Shown: positions 9,127-18,066, numbered from the stretch's first letter. The stretch: 64,000 bases of DNA from Corynebacterium meridianum (GCF_016342265.1 NZ_JAEIOS010000015.1:310001-374000); one strand, 5' to 3'. Notes: a model not told the origin generated them from the sequence alone. Numbers and translations are program-made.

Positions 9127-10053
9127 CTAGACCGTCGGCTCGGTCCGCGCCGGCTCCGGGGCGTGGTCGCCGATCGCCTGCGGTCCCCCCTGGGCGCGGA
9201 GCCGGAGGGCGTCCTCGTCCCGCTGCGCCGTCCGCCCCCGGAGGTACCCGATGAGGCGGCAGACGAGGTAGATCACGAACGAGATCGTGGTGACGAACAC
9301 GCTCACCGGTAGCCCGGGTGCGAGCGAGATGACGAAACCACCGAGCGCGGCCACCTCGGCGAACACGGTCGACAGCACGACCGCACGCACCGGGCTGGAG
9401 GTGACCTGGGCGGCCGCGGCCCCCGGCGTGATCAGCAGGGAGATCACCAGCAGCGCGCCGACGATCTGCACCCCCTCGGCCGCGGAGAGTCCGACGAGGA
9501 CCGCGAACCCGACCGCGACCAGGTGCACGTTGACACCGGCCGCAGCGGCCATCTGCGGGTCCGCGGAGGCGAACAGGATCGGTCGCCAGAACAGCACGAC
9601 GCATCCGACGACCAGAGCCGTGATGCCGGCGAGCAGCCACACCGAACTCGACTGCACGCCGACGATCTGGCCGGTGAGCAACGCGAATGCATTCGATGAA
9701 CGCCCCGGGTACAGATGGATGAACAGCACCGACAGCCCCATGCCGAAACTCAGGACCACGCCGACGGCCGTGTCCTGCTGGCGCATGCCGAGCAACGCGA
9801 GAACGATGGCCGCCACGATGGAACCCACCACGGCGCCGACGCCGACGTTGACGCTGAGCAGGAGCGCGGCCGAGGCGCCCATGAGGGCGAGTTCACTCGT
9901 ACCGTGCACCGCGAAGGACATCCGACGCAGCACGATCAGTGGGGCCATGATCCCGGAGAGGATCCCGAGCAGCCCGGCGGCGATCAGGGAGTCCCGCACG
10001 AAGTCGACGCCGAGCAGGTAGCGGGTGTCGGTGATGAACTGGGTCATGTCCAT
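9127..10053 (-). CDS. Zinc/manganese ABC transporter permease (ZnuB/MntB type)
   Basis: 308 residues of largely hydrophobic sequence, with 8-9 predicted membrane helices and the ABC-3 family pattern (IMAPLIVLRRMSFAVHGTSELALMGAS near residues 35-62). Partner of the ATPase and the His-rich binding protein encoded upstream in the same direction. The first ATG at 10053 has GAGGAA just upstream. In C. glutamicum the operon at this position (cg2911-2913, from memory) belongs to the Zur zinc regulon, so zinc is the likely substrate; that is by analogy. Confidence 0.9.
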   Translation of the reverse strand: MDMTQFITDTRYLLGVDFVRDSLIAAGLLGILSGIMAPLIVLRRMSFAVHGTSELALMGASAALLLSVNVGVGAVVGSIVAAIVLALLGMRQQDTAVGVVLSFGMGLSVLFIHLYPGRSSNAFALLTGQIVGVQSSSVWLLAGITALVVGCVVLFWRPILFASADPQMAAAAGVNVHLVAVGFAVLVGLSAAEGVQIVGALLVISLLITPGAAAAQVTSSPVRAVVLSTVFAEVAALGGFVISLAPGLPVSVFVTTISFVIYLVCRLIGYLRGRTAQRDEDALRLRAQGGPQAIGDHAPEPARTEPTV

Positions 10054-10092
10054 GGTTGTTCCTCGGGTCGGTGGGCGGATCGGTGGGGCTGG

Positions 10093-10794
10093 TCAGATGA
10101 CGATGAGCCGGTCGTTGACCTCTGCGACCTCGACGCGCGTGCCGTAGAGCTCGGAGAGCGTCTCGGAGCGCATCACCTCGGACACGTTCCCGAGCACGTG
10201 CCCGTACGGGGCGAGGTAGAGCACCCTGTCGACGACCCGCAGGACCGGGTTGATGGAGTGGGTGACGAAGACGACCGCCGTCCCGGCCTCCCGGCGCCGA
10301 CGGTCGATGAGGTCCACGGTGCGGTGCTGCACACCCATGTCCAGGGAGAGCAGTGGTTCGTCACAGAGCAGGAGCTCCGGGTCGTTGGCCAGCGCCTGTG
10401 CCTGTCGCACCAGCTGCTGCTGGCCACCGGACAGGTTGCCCACACGCCGGTCCGCGATCCCGGTCGCCCCGACCTCCCGGAGCAGTTCCTCGACGGCGCC
10501 GCGTCTGGCCCGACGCCGCCTGAGCACACCGTGTGCGGCGGACAGGTTCACCAGGTCCCGGGCGCGTAGGGGGAGATCGGGGGAGAACATCCGCTGCTGG
10601 GGGATGAATCCGGTCCGCGCATTCACCGAGACCGTGCCGCGGGTGAGCCGGCGGGTTCCGGTGACCGTGTGCAGCAGTGTCGACTTCCCGGCACCGTTGG
10701 GTCCGAGAACCGCCAGGAACTCGCCGGGCTCGACCGTCAGGTTCAGATCCGAGAAAAGCGGGTCGACGGCGGCGTCGGTGAAGGTGAGGACCAT
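10093..10794 (-). CDS. Zinc/manganese ABC transporter ATP-binding protein
   Basis: 233 residues. Walker A GPNGAGKST at about 33-41, the Q-loop in GFIPQQRMF, signature LSGGQQQLV, Walker B LLLCDEP and the switch His in FVTHS. It energises the permease encoded 39 bases downstream. Two hairpins separate it from the upstream binding-protein gene. Confidence 0.93.
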   Translation of the reverse strand: MVLTFTDAAVDPLFSDLNLTVEPGEFLAVLGPNGAGKSTLLHTVTGTRRLTRGTVSVNARTGFIPQQRMFSPDLPLRARDLVNLSAAHGVLRRRRARRGAVEELLREVGATGIADRRVGNLSGGQQQLVRQAQALANDPELLLCDEPLLSLDMGVQHRTVDLIDRRRREAGTAVVFVTHSINPVLRVVDRVLYLAPYGHVLGNVSEVMRSETLSELYGTRVEVAEVNDRLIVI

Positions 10795-10818
10795 GATCGT
10801 GGTTCTTTCTGATCAGAG

Positions 10819-10884
10819 GTCCGGGAGGGTGTCCCGGACAGCAGTTGAGCCTTCCACGCGGAAGATGACTCCGTGTGGAAGGCT
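10819..10884 (-). other. Two hairpins between binding-protein and ATPase genes
   Basis: An 8-bp stem (10819-10839, arms GTCCGGGA / TCCCGGAC) and a 15-bp stem with one G-T wobble (10848-10884) lie in the 117-base gap. No T tract follows, so a full terminator is unlikely; partial termination or mRNA 3'-end protection would give more binding protein than ATPase and permease. Confidence 0.55.
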
Positions 10885-10911
10885 ACAGGGTGGAACGCGA
10901 GCGGTCGGGGA

Positions 10912-11976
10912 TCAGTTCTTCCTGACCTGGTCCGCGCCGGTCTTCAGACGCTCGACGGCGCCACGGAAGAAGTCGAAGAAGTTCTCGTTCCGGGAAGGGG
11001 TCTCGAAGACCTCGACCACCGGGATACCCAGTCCCCGTGCCTCGTCGCGGAGGCGTTCGGTCGAATCGGTGGCGGTCTGGGGGTTGAAGACCAGGAGGTC
11101 GATCTCACCGTTCTTCAGCGCTTCGGTGAATGCGGCGTAGTCGGCGGCTGCGGGCTCGGATTCCTTGAGCGTGGCGGTCCGGTAGCCCTCGGGGGTGGCT
11201 TCGGTCAGCGGGGAGTGCTCCACGATGTAGTCAGCGATGGGTTCGGTCTGGGCGATGCGGACCGCCGGGAGGGAATCCATCTCACTCTCGAGCGCGGAGA
11301 GCTTCTCCTTGAGCTTGTCGGTGTCGACCTTCGCGTCGGGGCGCAGTTCGGCGACCCGTTCGGCGAGCTCGGTGCCGATCTCCTCGACGGCGTGCGGGTC
11401 GTACCAGATGTGCTCATTCACCAGGCCGCCGTGGTCGTGCCCGTGGTCGTGCCCGTGGTCGTGGTCGTGGTCGTCGCCGTGGTCGTGTTCGTCACCGTGC
11501 TCATGGTCGTGCCCGTGGTCGTGGTCGTGCACGGTGAGGGGGAGTGCGTGGATGATGACCGATTCGTCCATGTTGCGGTACAACCAGGAGTCGTATCCGC
11601 CGCCACCGACCACGATCAGGTCGGCTTCCTGGGCCAGTGCCATGTCGGCCGCCGTCGGTTCGAAGGAATGGGGGTCCACGGAATCGCCGACGATGATGGC
11701 ACGGATGTCGGCGTCCTGGTCGGAGACGACCATGTCGGCGACGTCGGCCCAGATCTGGGTGGAGGTGACGATGTTGAGCTTGTCGCCGCTGTCAGCGGCT
11801 GCGGTTTCACCGGACTGTTGCGCCGGTGTCGTGGACTCCGGTGCGGGATTCTCGTTCCCCGGTGCACAACCGGCGGTGGCCATGACCATGCCGGTGGCGA
11901 AGAGTGTCGCACCCGCGGTCCGGGCGGGGTGGTTCCGGAGATTGCGGAGGAGGGGACGGAGGCTACTGTTGATCAT
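10912..11976 (-). CDS. Zinc-binding lipoprotein of ABC transporter (ZnuA type, His-rich loop)
   Basis: 354 residues from the ATG at 11976. Lipoprotein signal ending in TAGC (Cys37). The body is a cluster A-I metal-binding protein: VVSDQDADIRAIIVGDSVDPHSFEP carries the first metal His, and HIWYDPHAVEEIGTEL the next. Between them lies a charged loop (about residues 155-195) made almost entirely of His, Asp, Glu and Gly, typical of zinc rather than manganese receptors. A longer frame upstream (to 12024) runs through the promoter and is not needed. Confidence 0.92.
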   Translation of the reverse strand: MINSSLRPLLRNLRNHPARTAGATLFATGMVMATAGCAPGNENPAPESTTPAQQSGETAAADSGDKLNIVTSTQIWADVADMVVSDQDADIRAIIVGDSVDPHSFEPTAADMALAQEADLIVVGGGGYDSWLYRNMDESVIIHALPLTVHDHDHGHDHEHGDEHDHGDDHDHDHGHDHGHDHGGLVNEHIWYDPHAVEEIGTELAERVAELRPDAKVDTDKLKEKLSALESEMDSLPAVRIAQTEPIADYIVEHSPLTEATPEGYRTATLKESEPAAADYAAFTEALKNGEIDLLVFNPQTATDSTERLRDEARGLGIPVVEVFETPSRNENFFDFFRGAVERLKTGADQVRKN

Positions 11977-11993
11977 GAAACCCAGTTTCAGCC

Positions 11994-12026
11994 AAATGAT
12001 AACCTTTGTCAAGTTTATGATCATTT
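11994..12026. promoter_or_regulatory. Candidate metal-regulator operator (Zur?)
   Basis: Inverted arms AAATGAT (11994-12000) and ATCATTT (12020-12026) flank a 19-base spacer just upstream of the zinc receptor gene. On the minus strand TATCAT overlaps the inner arm and could be its -10. The ATGAT core recalls actinobacterial Zur boxes, but the palindrome is not a close match, so the assignment is tentative. Confidence 0.35.
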
Positions 12027-12086
12027 AACTGGCCCCGGATCGGCGGCCGGTGCGTGCCTGCCCCGGCTCCCGGTGGACCCGGGTGC

Positions 12087-12092
12087 TAGGTT
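12087..12092 (+). promoter_or_regulatory. -10 box, leaderless promoter of ipsA
   Basis: TGCTAGGTT: extended -10 TAGGTT ends 6 bases before the ATG at 12099. Confidence 0.55.
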
Positions 12093-12098
12093 TTTACC

Positions 12099-13220
12099 AT
12101 GGCAAAACGTAATCGGCAGCGCGGTACGCTCGCGTCTCTGGCGGCCGAACTCGGAGTGTCGAGGACGACGGTCTCCAACGCCTACAACCGTCCGGAGCAG
12201 TTGTCCCCAGCCCTGCGGGAGAAGATCCTCGCCACCGCGGAACAGCGCGGCTATCCGGGGCCGCACCCCACGGCCCGTTCGCTGCGCACCCGCCGGGCCG
12301 GAGCCATCGGCGTCCTGTTGACCGAGCATCTGACCTACGCGTTCGAGGACCTCGCTTCCGTCGACTTCCTCGCTGGCATGGCCGAGGCCTCCTACGGCGG
12401 AAACACCTGCCTCACCCTGGTCCCGGTCGGTCCGGACAGCTCCGTCGACGTCACCGCGGCCGCACAGCTGGTTAACCAGCCGGTCATCGACGGTTTCGTC
12501 GTCTACTCGGTCGCCGCCGACGATCCGTACCTGCAGGCCGCCCGCAACCGCAGGCTCCCGCTGGTCATCTGCGACCAGCCCGCCGACGAGACCGGACTGC
12601 CGTTCGTCGGCATCGACGACCGCACCGCCATAGCGCCCGCAGCGCAGGCACTCATCGACGCGGGACACCGGAGGATCGGGATCCTCTCGATCCGCCTCGA
12701 CCGGAGGAAGAACGACGGCCCGGTGTCGACCGAACGCCTGCGGCACGCGGGGCTGCACGTACAGCGCTCCCGGGTGCTGGGCGCACTGGACGTTCTCGCA
12801 TCCGCGGGGATCGATCCGGCCACCGTGCCCGTGGTCGAGCGACACATCAACGACCGGGCGAACAACATCGACGCCGCCCGGGAGCTCCTCGAGACCCACC
12901 CCGATCTCACCGCGGTACTCTGCACCACGGACTCCATGGCCCTCGGAGTCCTCGACTACTGCGCGGAACGCGGGATCTCCGTGCCGGAGCAGTTGTCCGT
13001 CACGGGATTCGACGGGATCGTCACCGCCGTGGCCCGCGATCTGACCACCGTGATCCAGCCGAACCGGGAGAAGGGGGCGGCGGCGGGCCGGATGCTCTTC
13101 CGGCTCATCGAACAACGGCTGTCGGACGAGGAACCACCGGCCGGGGAATCACTGCGTGAACTGCTGGAGACGAAGTTCAGGCCCGGTGGAACGGTCACGG
13201 AGCCCAGATCCTACGACTGA
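12099..13220 (+). CDS. ipsA: LacI-family regulator, IpsA-like
   Basis: 373 residues. LacI helix-turn-helix at about 10-30 (TLASLAAELGVSRTTVSNAYNRP) followed by a periplasmic-binding-protein-like effector domain. In C. glutamicum the LacI regulator at this position, between the zinc operon and otsB, is IpsA, an inositol-responsive activator of ino1 needed for inositol-derived lipids. The call rests on family and synteny; the sequence alone shows only a LacI regulator. It is convergent with otsB, with 9 bases between the stops. Confidence 0.75.
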   Translation: MAKRNRQRGTLASLAAELGVSRTTVSNAYNRPEQLSPALREKILATAEQRGYPGPHPTARSLRTRRAGAIGVLLTEHLTYAFEDLASVDFLAGMAEASYGGNTCLTLVPVGPDSSVDVTAAAQLVNQPVIDGFVVYSVAADDPYLQAARNRRLPLVICDQPADETGLPFVGIDDRTAIAPAAQALIDAGHRRIGILSIRLDRRKNDGPVSTERLRHAGLHVQRSRVLGALDVLASAGIDPATVPVVERHINDRANNIDAARELLETHPDLTAVLCTTDSMALGVLDYCAERGISVPEQLSVTGFDGIVTAVARDLTTVIQPNREKGAAAGRMLFRLIEQRLSDEEPPAGESLRELLETKFRPGGTVTEPRSYD

Positions 13221-13229
13221 ACCCGCGGC

Positions 13230-13991
13230 TCAGCCCTTGAGGTGCGCGGCACGTGCCGTGACGAGCCGCTCAAGGACCGTCTGCACACCGTCGGTGTCGG
13301 CGACCCGGCCCACCGCAGCGGTGTCCCCGTCACCGACCTTGATCCCCAGATCACCCGTCCCGAGAACCCGGAACCCGTCCTCGTCGGTGACGTCGTCGCC
13401 GAGGAACACGACGGCGTCCCAGCCGCCCCGCTTCCGGACCTCGGCGATCCAGGTCCCCTTGTTCACCGACACCGCGGAGAATTCGACGATGCACTTCCCC
13501 GTGGACACGTGCAGCCCCTCCGGGCGCAGCTGCCGGGCCTCGTCGAGGAGCCGGTCGCCCAGTGCCCGGTCGGCTACCCGCCGGGTGTGCAGCACGCGGT
13601 GGAAGGGTTTGCTCTCCACCGCCGCGCCGGGATGTCCCGCGATCAGGTCATTCAGTCGCTCGCCCACGGCGTCGAGGAGACGGCGCTGCCCGTCGGTCGG
13701 CTCGACCGGATCGCCGGTGCTCTCCGCGCCGTGGCTCCCGACGAGTTCGACCCGGTCGCCGGCCCCGGACAGGCGCCGGAGCGTCGCCAGGTCCCGGCCG
13801 GAGAGGATGGCGGCCCCGGTGTCGGGGAGCGCACCCAGCGCCTCGAGGGCCGCGATGGAGTCCCGGTTGACGGGAACGTTCTCCGGGTCGTCCGCGAAAT
13901 CGGCGATGGTGCCGTCGAAATCGGAGATCACGAGCAGTCTGGGGGCCCGGATGACGGAGCTGAGTCTGGCGTCGAGGCTGATGTTGTCCAT
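13230..13991 (-). CDS. otsB: Trehalose-6-phosphate phosphatase
   Basis: 253-residue HAD-superfamily phosphatase, second step of the OtsAB trehalose pathway. The nucleophile motif DFDGTIADF (residues about 24-32), HAD motif II within AILSGRD, the substrate motif VGSHGAE and the late Asp pair FLGDDVTDEDGF are visible. Trehalose is both an osmoprotectant and the mycolic-acid carrier in Corynebacterium. Although otsA lies upstream in the same direction, otsB has its own -10 box. Confidence 0.95.
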   Translation of the reverse strand: MDNISLDARLSSVIRAPRLLVISDFDGTIADFADDPENVPVNRDSIAALEALGALPDTGAAILSGRDLATLRRLSGAGDRVELVGSHGAESTGDPVEPTDGQRRLLDAVGERLNDLIAGHPGAAVESKPFHRVLHTRRVADRALGDRLLDEARQLRPEGLHVSTGKCIVEFSAVSVNKGTWIAEVRKRGGWDAVVFLGDDVTDEDGFRVLGTGDLGIKVGDGDTAAVGRVADTDGVQTVLERLVTARAAHLKG

Positions 13992-13997
13992 GCTCCG

Positions 13998-14003
13998 ATG
14001 GTA
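13998..14003 (-). promoter_or_regulatory. -10 box, leaderless promoter of otsB
   Basis: TACCAT on the minus strand, 6 bases before the otsB ATG at 13991. Confidence 0.5.
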
Positions 14004-14023
14004 CGTCGGCAGGTGTCCCGTGC

Positions 14024-14518
14024 TCAGCTAGACGTGGTCAGTCGTATGCCCCGCTTGTCGACGGCAGGATCACCGGCGTCCGTCAGCAGCAGCTCGCCGT
14101 CCTGGGGCCGGGACACGGTGAGAGCACCGGCGCCGAGCACCCCGAGGAGCCCCTCGTGAAAGTAGAGTTCCGCGCCTTCGCACCCGACGTCCTCGCGCAC
14201 CCGTAGATCCCGGAACTCGAATGTCGCGGCGGCTGGATCCGTTGCGGCGACCTGCTCCCCTTCCCCGTCGAGGAAGTCCACGGATCCGGTGAATGGCGCG
14301 CACCCGGTGTCCCCGACGACGGTGCTGTCCCCGAAGGCGAGGTGCGCCCGCCCGGCGAGGGTGTCGGGGAGGACGCTCGGATGCTCGTCGTCGGTGTAGA
14401 CGTTGGTCACCTGCCAGTTCGATGAGACGACCGGGGCCTGGCCCTGCGAACATCCCGTGAGGAGCAGTACCCCGAGGACACCGACCACCGCCGGGGTACG
14501 CAACCGGGTACCCATCAA
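14024..14518 (-). CDS. META-domain lipoprotein
   Basis: 164 residues. Hydrophobic signal with lipobox LLTGC (Cys23). The mature part has the META/HslJ-like pattern: SNWQVTNVYTDDE, then HLAFGDSTVVGDTGCAPFTGSV, where the conserved G-C-N/A pair ends the first repeat. It starts inside the otsA stop (4-base overlap) and is therefore translationally coupled to trehalose synthesis. A small gene also sits between otsA and otsB in C. glutamicum. Role unknown; a cell-envelope function is likely from the lipid anchor. Confidence 0.75.
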   Translation of the reverse strand: MMGTRLRTPAVVGVLGVLLLTGCSQGQAPVVSSNWQVTNVYTDDEHPSVLPDTLAGRAHLAFGDSTVVGDTGCAPFTGSVDFLDGEGEQVAATDPAAATFEFRDLRVREDVGCEGAELYFHEGLLGVLGAGALTVSRPQDGELLLTDAGDPAVDKRGIRLTTSS

Positions 14519-15987
14519 TGACTCCGCAGGGCGTCGAGGAAGGACCGTGCCCAGAGATCCACGTCGTGCTCGACGACCTGGCTGTGCATGGCGAGCATCC
14601 GGTCACGAGCCTCGTCCGGGGTATCCCGGAGCATGTTGACCGCGATCATCAGCTGCCGCTTCACCGAGTCCCCGTCGTGCGGGTTGCAGAGGAACGCCCG
14701 GTTGAGTTCGGTCGCCGAGCCCGCGAACTCACTTAGAACCAGGGCTCCTGAACCGTCGCCGTGGCAGGCGACGTATTCCTTGGCCACCAGGTTCATTCCG
14801 TCCTTGAAGGGGGTCACGAGCATGATGTCGGCGGCGACGTAGCAGCCGAAGAGCTGCTGCTTGCCGAGGGATCGGTGGAGATAGTGGACCACGGGCCGTC
14901 CGACCTCGGCGAAGCGTCCGTTGATCCGTCCGACGGCCTCCTCCACCCGGGCGCGGGTGCGCCGGTAGTGTTCCAGCCGTTCGCGCGACGGGGTGGCGAT
15001 CTGCAGCAGTACCGAGTCGTGGGGGTCGAGCGCGCCGGACTCCAGCAGTTCCTCGTAGGCGGAGAGCCGCTGGAGGATGCCCTTCGTGTAGTCGAGGCGG
15101 TCCACGCCGAGGATCATCGTCTCGGGGTCCCCGAGTCGGTGGCGGATGTCCGCGGCATCCACCTGCGCGGCCGTGTCGATCACCGAGGCGGTGTCTATGG
15201 AGATCGGGAACGCGGCGACCCCCACCCGGCGTCCGTCGGGGGCGGTGATATGCGCGGAGATCTCCCGCACCGAGGCCCGGCCCTCCACGTTGAGACTGTC
15301 GGGCTGACCGGTGTGGGAACCGGGGGCTCCCGCGACGGAGCGTGCCAGGGTGAGGAAATTGTCGGCGTTCTGCGGCAGATGGAAACCGATGACATCGGAT
15401 CCCAGGAGCCCGCGGACGATCTCCTCGCGCCAGGGGAGCTGACGGAACAGCTCCGCCGGTGGGAAGGGGATGTGCAGGAAGAAGCCGATGGTCAGATCGG
15501 GGCGCAGCTGCCGCAGGATGCCGGGCACGAGCTGGAGCTGATAGTCCTGCACCCATACCGTGGCCCCTTCCGCGGCGACGGACGTGACCTCCCGGGCGAA
15601 GGTGTAGTTGACCTCCCGGTACGTCTCCCACCAGGTGCGGTCGTAGGTGGGGGGAACGATGAGGTCGTGGTACAGCGGCCAGAGGGTGGCGTTGGAGAAT
15701 CCCTCGTAGAACTCCTCGTAGTCGGTGGCGGTGAGTGCCACCGGATGCAGGAGGATCCCGGAATCCGTGCGGAAGGGTTCCATTCCGCCGTCCACGGTGC
15801 CCGGCCATCCGACCCAGCAGCCGGCGTTCCGCTCCAGAACGGGACTCAACGCGGTGACCAGGCCACCGGGACTCGGGGTGAAGCTCCTGGTTCCGTCCGG
15901 GGTGACGGTGACATCGACGGGCAGCCTGTTCGCCACCACGACGAAGTCGTTTCCGCCCTCCGCCGGGGTACGTGGCGCGGCAGTCAC
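14515..15987 (-). CDS. otsA: Trehalose-6-phosphate synthase
   Basis: 490-residue GT20 glycosyltransferase making trehalose 6-phosphate from UDP-glucose (or ADP-glucose) and glucose 6-phosphate. Visible: N-terminal VVANRLPVDV, the acceptor-site WVQDYQLQLVPGILR, FFLHIPFPP, GVDRLDYTKGI and the C-terminal LVTPFKDGMNLVAKEYVA nucleotide-sugar motif. Only 2 bases separate it from the upstream histone-like gene and it overlaps the lipoprotein gene by 4 bases, so the three form one operon. Confidence 0.95.
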   Translation of the reverse strand: MTAAPRTPAEGGNDFVVVANRLPVDVTVTPDGTRSFTPSPGGLVTALSPVLERNAGCWVGWPGTVDGGMEPFRTDSGILLHPVALTATDYEEFYEGFSNATLWPLYHDLIVPPTYDRTWWETYREVNYTFAREVTSVAAEGATVWVQDYQLQLVPGILRQLRPDLTIGFFLHIPFPPAELFRQLPWREEIVRGLLGSDVIGFHLPQNADNFLTLARSVAGAPGSHTGQPDSLNVEGRASVREISAHITAPDGRRVGVAAFPISIDTASVIDTAAQVDAADIRHRLGDPETMILGVDRLDYTKGILQRLSAYEELLESGALDPHDSVLLQIATPSRERLEHYRRTRARVEEAVGRINGRFAEVGRPVVHYLHRSLGKQQLFGCYVAADIMLVTPFKDGMNLVAKEYVACHGDGSGALVLSEFAGSATELNRAFLCNPHDGDSVKRQLMIAVNMLRDTPDEARDRMLAMHSQVVEHDVDLWARSFLDALRSH

Positions 15988-15989
15988 GG

Positions 15990-16367
15990 TCAGGCCTTCT
16001 TCGTCGTCTTCTTCGCGGTGGTCTTCTTGGCCGCGGTCTTCTTCGCCGTCGTCTTCTTCGCGGCGGTCTTCCTGGTGGTTTTCTTGGCCGTCGTTTTCTT
16101 CGTCGTCTTCTTGGCCGCGGCCTTCTTCGTGGTCTTCTTGCGGCTCTTGGCGGACTCCGCTTCAGCTGCCTCCGCGTGTTCCGCGGCGATCTTGCGGTAG
16201 TTCAGGCGCTCGGGAGCCACACCGAGCATGGATGCGAGGGTGACGCAGTCGAAGAAATCGGTTGAATAGGTCGCGACAATTCGACGGGCCGCCTTCGCGG
16301 TCTTCTCCTCCACGGTGTGCAGCGACTCGGCATTGGTGGTGCGGGTGTCTGTGACCTTGGGCGGCAC
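15990..16367 (-). CDS. Histone H1-like basic protein with small N-terminal domain
   Basis: 125 residues in two halves. Residues about 1-75 look like a small helical domain (ESLHTVEEKTAKAARRIVATY, then LASMLGVAPERLNYRKIAAE). Residues 76-125 consist almost wholly of Lys, Ala, Thr and a few Arg in repeats such as AAKKTTKKTTAKK, like the tail of histone H1 or HupB of mycobacteria. It is probably a nucleic-acid-binding protein. GTG start at 16367 with an excellent AGGAGG site 6 bases upstream. First gene of the otsA operon; why a basic tail protein is coupled to trehalose synthesis is not evident. Confidence 0.75.
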   Translation of the reverse strand: MPPKVTDTRTTNAESLHTVEEKTAKAARRIVATYSTDFFDCVTLASMLGVAPERLNYRKIAAEHAEAAEAESAKSRKKTTKKAAAKKTTKKTTAKKTTRKTAAKKTTAKKTAAKKTTAKKTTKKA

Positions 16368-16473
16368 TGATCCTCCTGGAATCGTCGGCTGGGGCTGGGC
16401 TGCGCACAGCTCATCCTACGCCACGGCGCCGCGGAGACCATGCCGCCCCCGACGGGCGCCGGTCCTCTCAGCT

Positions 16474-18066
16474 CTACCGGTCGGTGCTGCCCGATGTGTC
16501 GGGGGCACCTGCGGCTCCACCGGGCATGCCCGGGTGTCGGGTCTTGGCTTCGCGGACGGCTTTCCGGGCCCGGTGTTGGCGCCGGTTCACGGCCGAACCG
16601 GTGCGTCGGACTACGCGGGCTGTCGTCTCGACCGGCCTGGAGTGCCGGAAGGACGAGGCCCGGCGACGGGCGAAGCTGGTGTACCGGTTGAGTGGCGGTG
16701 GACGGCGCAGCTTCCGCGCGACCCACTCGCCCAGCACCACACCGGCGGCCAGGGAGGAGCCGATGGCCAGGGCCAGCGCCATGTTTCCGAACCCCTGCAC
16801 CAGCTGCTCGTTGAGCAGGGTGTACATACCCCGGTAGATCGTCAGACCCGGCAGGAGTGGGGTGATGCCCGCGACCGCCGTGATCAGGGGTGGAATCAGG
16901 AATCGCCGGGCGAGCAGACCGCCCGCGAGCCCGATGATCGTGGCGGTGATGCCGAGTCCGACGACCGGGCTCATACCGAGGGGAAGCAGAACGAAGTAGT
17001 AGCAGGCGGAGCCGGCGAAGGAGGTGATCCCCGAGATCCACACCGAGGGCCACTCGGCGAACGCCGCCACCGCGAACGCGGCCGAGGCCGCGGCCCCGGC
17101 GAGGACCTTCGCGGAGGCGGAGGCGAAGTTGACGGGGGTTGTCGCCTCGAGCGGGGGCAGCGTCACACCGAGCGCCGTCGCGGCCTGGATGCCGACGGCC
17201 ACACCCGCGATGATGCCGCCGGTGAGCATGATCGTCTGGAAGAACCGCGCCGATGCCGTCACCGGAGCCCCGGTGATCCCGTCCTGGATGGCCTGCACCA
17301 GCGTCAGACCGGCGAGCAGTACGATGATCCCCGAGGCGATGATCTGCCCCGGTGCGAGGTTGATCCCGTTCTCCAGGGCCCAGTTGTAGGTCATCGCGGC
17401 GGGGAGCGTGGCGACGAAGCCGCCGTACATGTTCCGGTAGAACTCGGGCAGGCCCTTCTTCTCCAGCCAGAGGTGGCCGGCCATGATCACCAGTGCGGTC
17501 AGAAACGAGATCACCGAGACGAGCCAACCGCCGCCGAGAAGCACCGCGACGGCGGCTGCCAGTCCCGCCCAACCTACGAGGGCGGTGCGGATCCCGTAGG
17601 GCGGGGGCATGGACGTCAGATCGTTCATGATCTGCTCCGCCACGTTCGGTGGGGTCGCGCCCGCCTGGATCGAGCGGATCAGGCGGTCGATCTCGGCCAG
17701 CTTGGAGAAGTCCAGGTCCAGCTTGGGAACGACCCGGAACACCGTGATCGGTATCTTCTGGCCCGCATCGATCTGCGTGAACAGCTGGATCGTGTTGAAG
17801 GTGATGTCGACGTGCACGTAGTGCAGCCCGTAGGCGGAGCACACGGTGTGGACGTGGGCGCGGGTGTCGTGGTTGCCGGTTCCCGAGTACAGCAGGTAGC
17901 CACCGATCCGGGCGGCCAGGTCCATGACCCCGGTGACCTGCGCAGGGTCGGTGAGATCGATCGGAGCCAGTGGTGAGGGTGGGGGAGCGGCCTTGGCCTC
18001 GTCGATAGTCGCGAAACGACCCTGACGGGACCGGAACAACCGCAGCCTGGTGAAGATATCGGACAC
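16474..18066 (-). CDS. thrE: Threonine/serine exporter ThrE
   Basis: About 530 residues from the GTG at 18066, close to the 489 of the C. glutamicum exporter. The N-terminal soluble half carries the conserved AKAAPPPSPLAPIDLTDPAQV and RLIRSIQAGATPPNVAEQI segments; the C-terminal half holds about ten membrane helices, with LASGIIVLLAGLTLVQ and GGLLARRFLIPPL. ThrE exports L-threonine and L-serine using the proton gradient. The last 60 residues are basic and hydrophilic. Frames reaching further upstream would run into the tRNA promoter and are rejected. Confidence 0.93.
   Translation of the reverse strand: MSDIFTRLRLFRSRQGRFATIDEAKAAPPPSPLAPIDLTDPAQVTGVMDLAARIGGYLLYSGTGNHDTRAHVHTVCSAYGLHYVHVDITFNTIQLFTQIDAGQKIPITVFRVVPKLDLDFSKLAEIDRLIRSIQAGATPPNVAEQIMNDLTSMPPPYGIRTALVGWAGLAAAVAVLLGGGWLVSVISFLTALVIMAGHLWLEKKGLPEFYRNMYGGFVATLPAAMTYNWALENGINLAPGQIIASGIIVLLAGLTLVQAIQDGITGAPVTASARFFQTIMLTGGIIAGVAVGIQAATALGVTLPPLEATTPVNFASASAKVLAGAAASAAFAVAAFAEWPSVWISGITSFAGSACYYFVLLPLGMSPVVGLGITATIIGLAGGLLARRFLIPPLITAVAGITPLLPGLTIYRGMYTLLNEQLVQGFGNMALALAIGSSLAAGVVLGEWVARKLRRPPPLNRYTSFARRRASSFRHSRPVETTARVVRRTGSAVNRRQHRARKAVREAKTRHPGMPGGAAGAPDTSGSTDR

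Noticed and set aside
11430..11535. Tandem GTGGTC/CATGGTC-like repeats
   Set aside because: Not a CRISPR or satellite; they encode the His/Asp-rich metal loop of the zinc receptor on the minus strand.
15990..16145. Repetitive CTTCTTCG... tract
   Set aside because: It is the coding sequence of the Lys/Ala/Thr tail of the histone-like protein, not a non-coding repeat.
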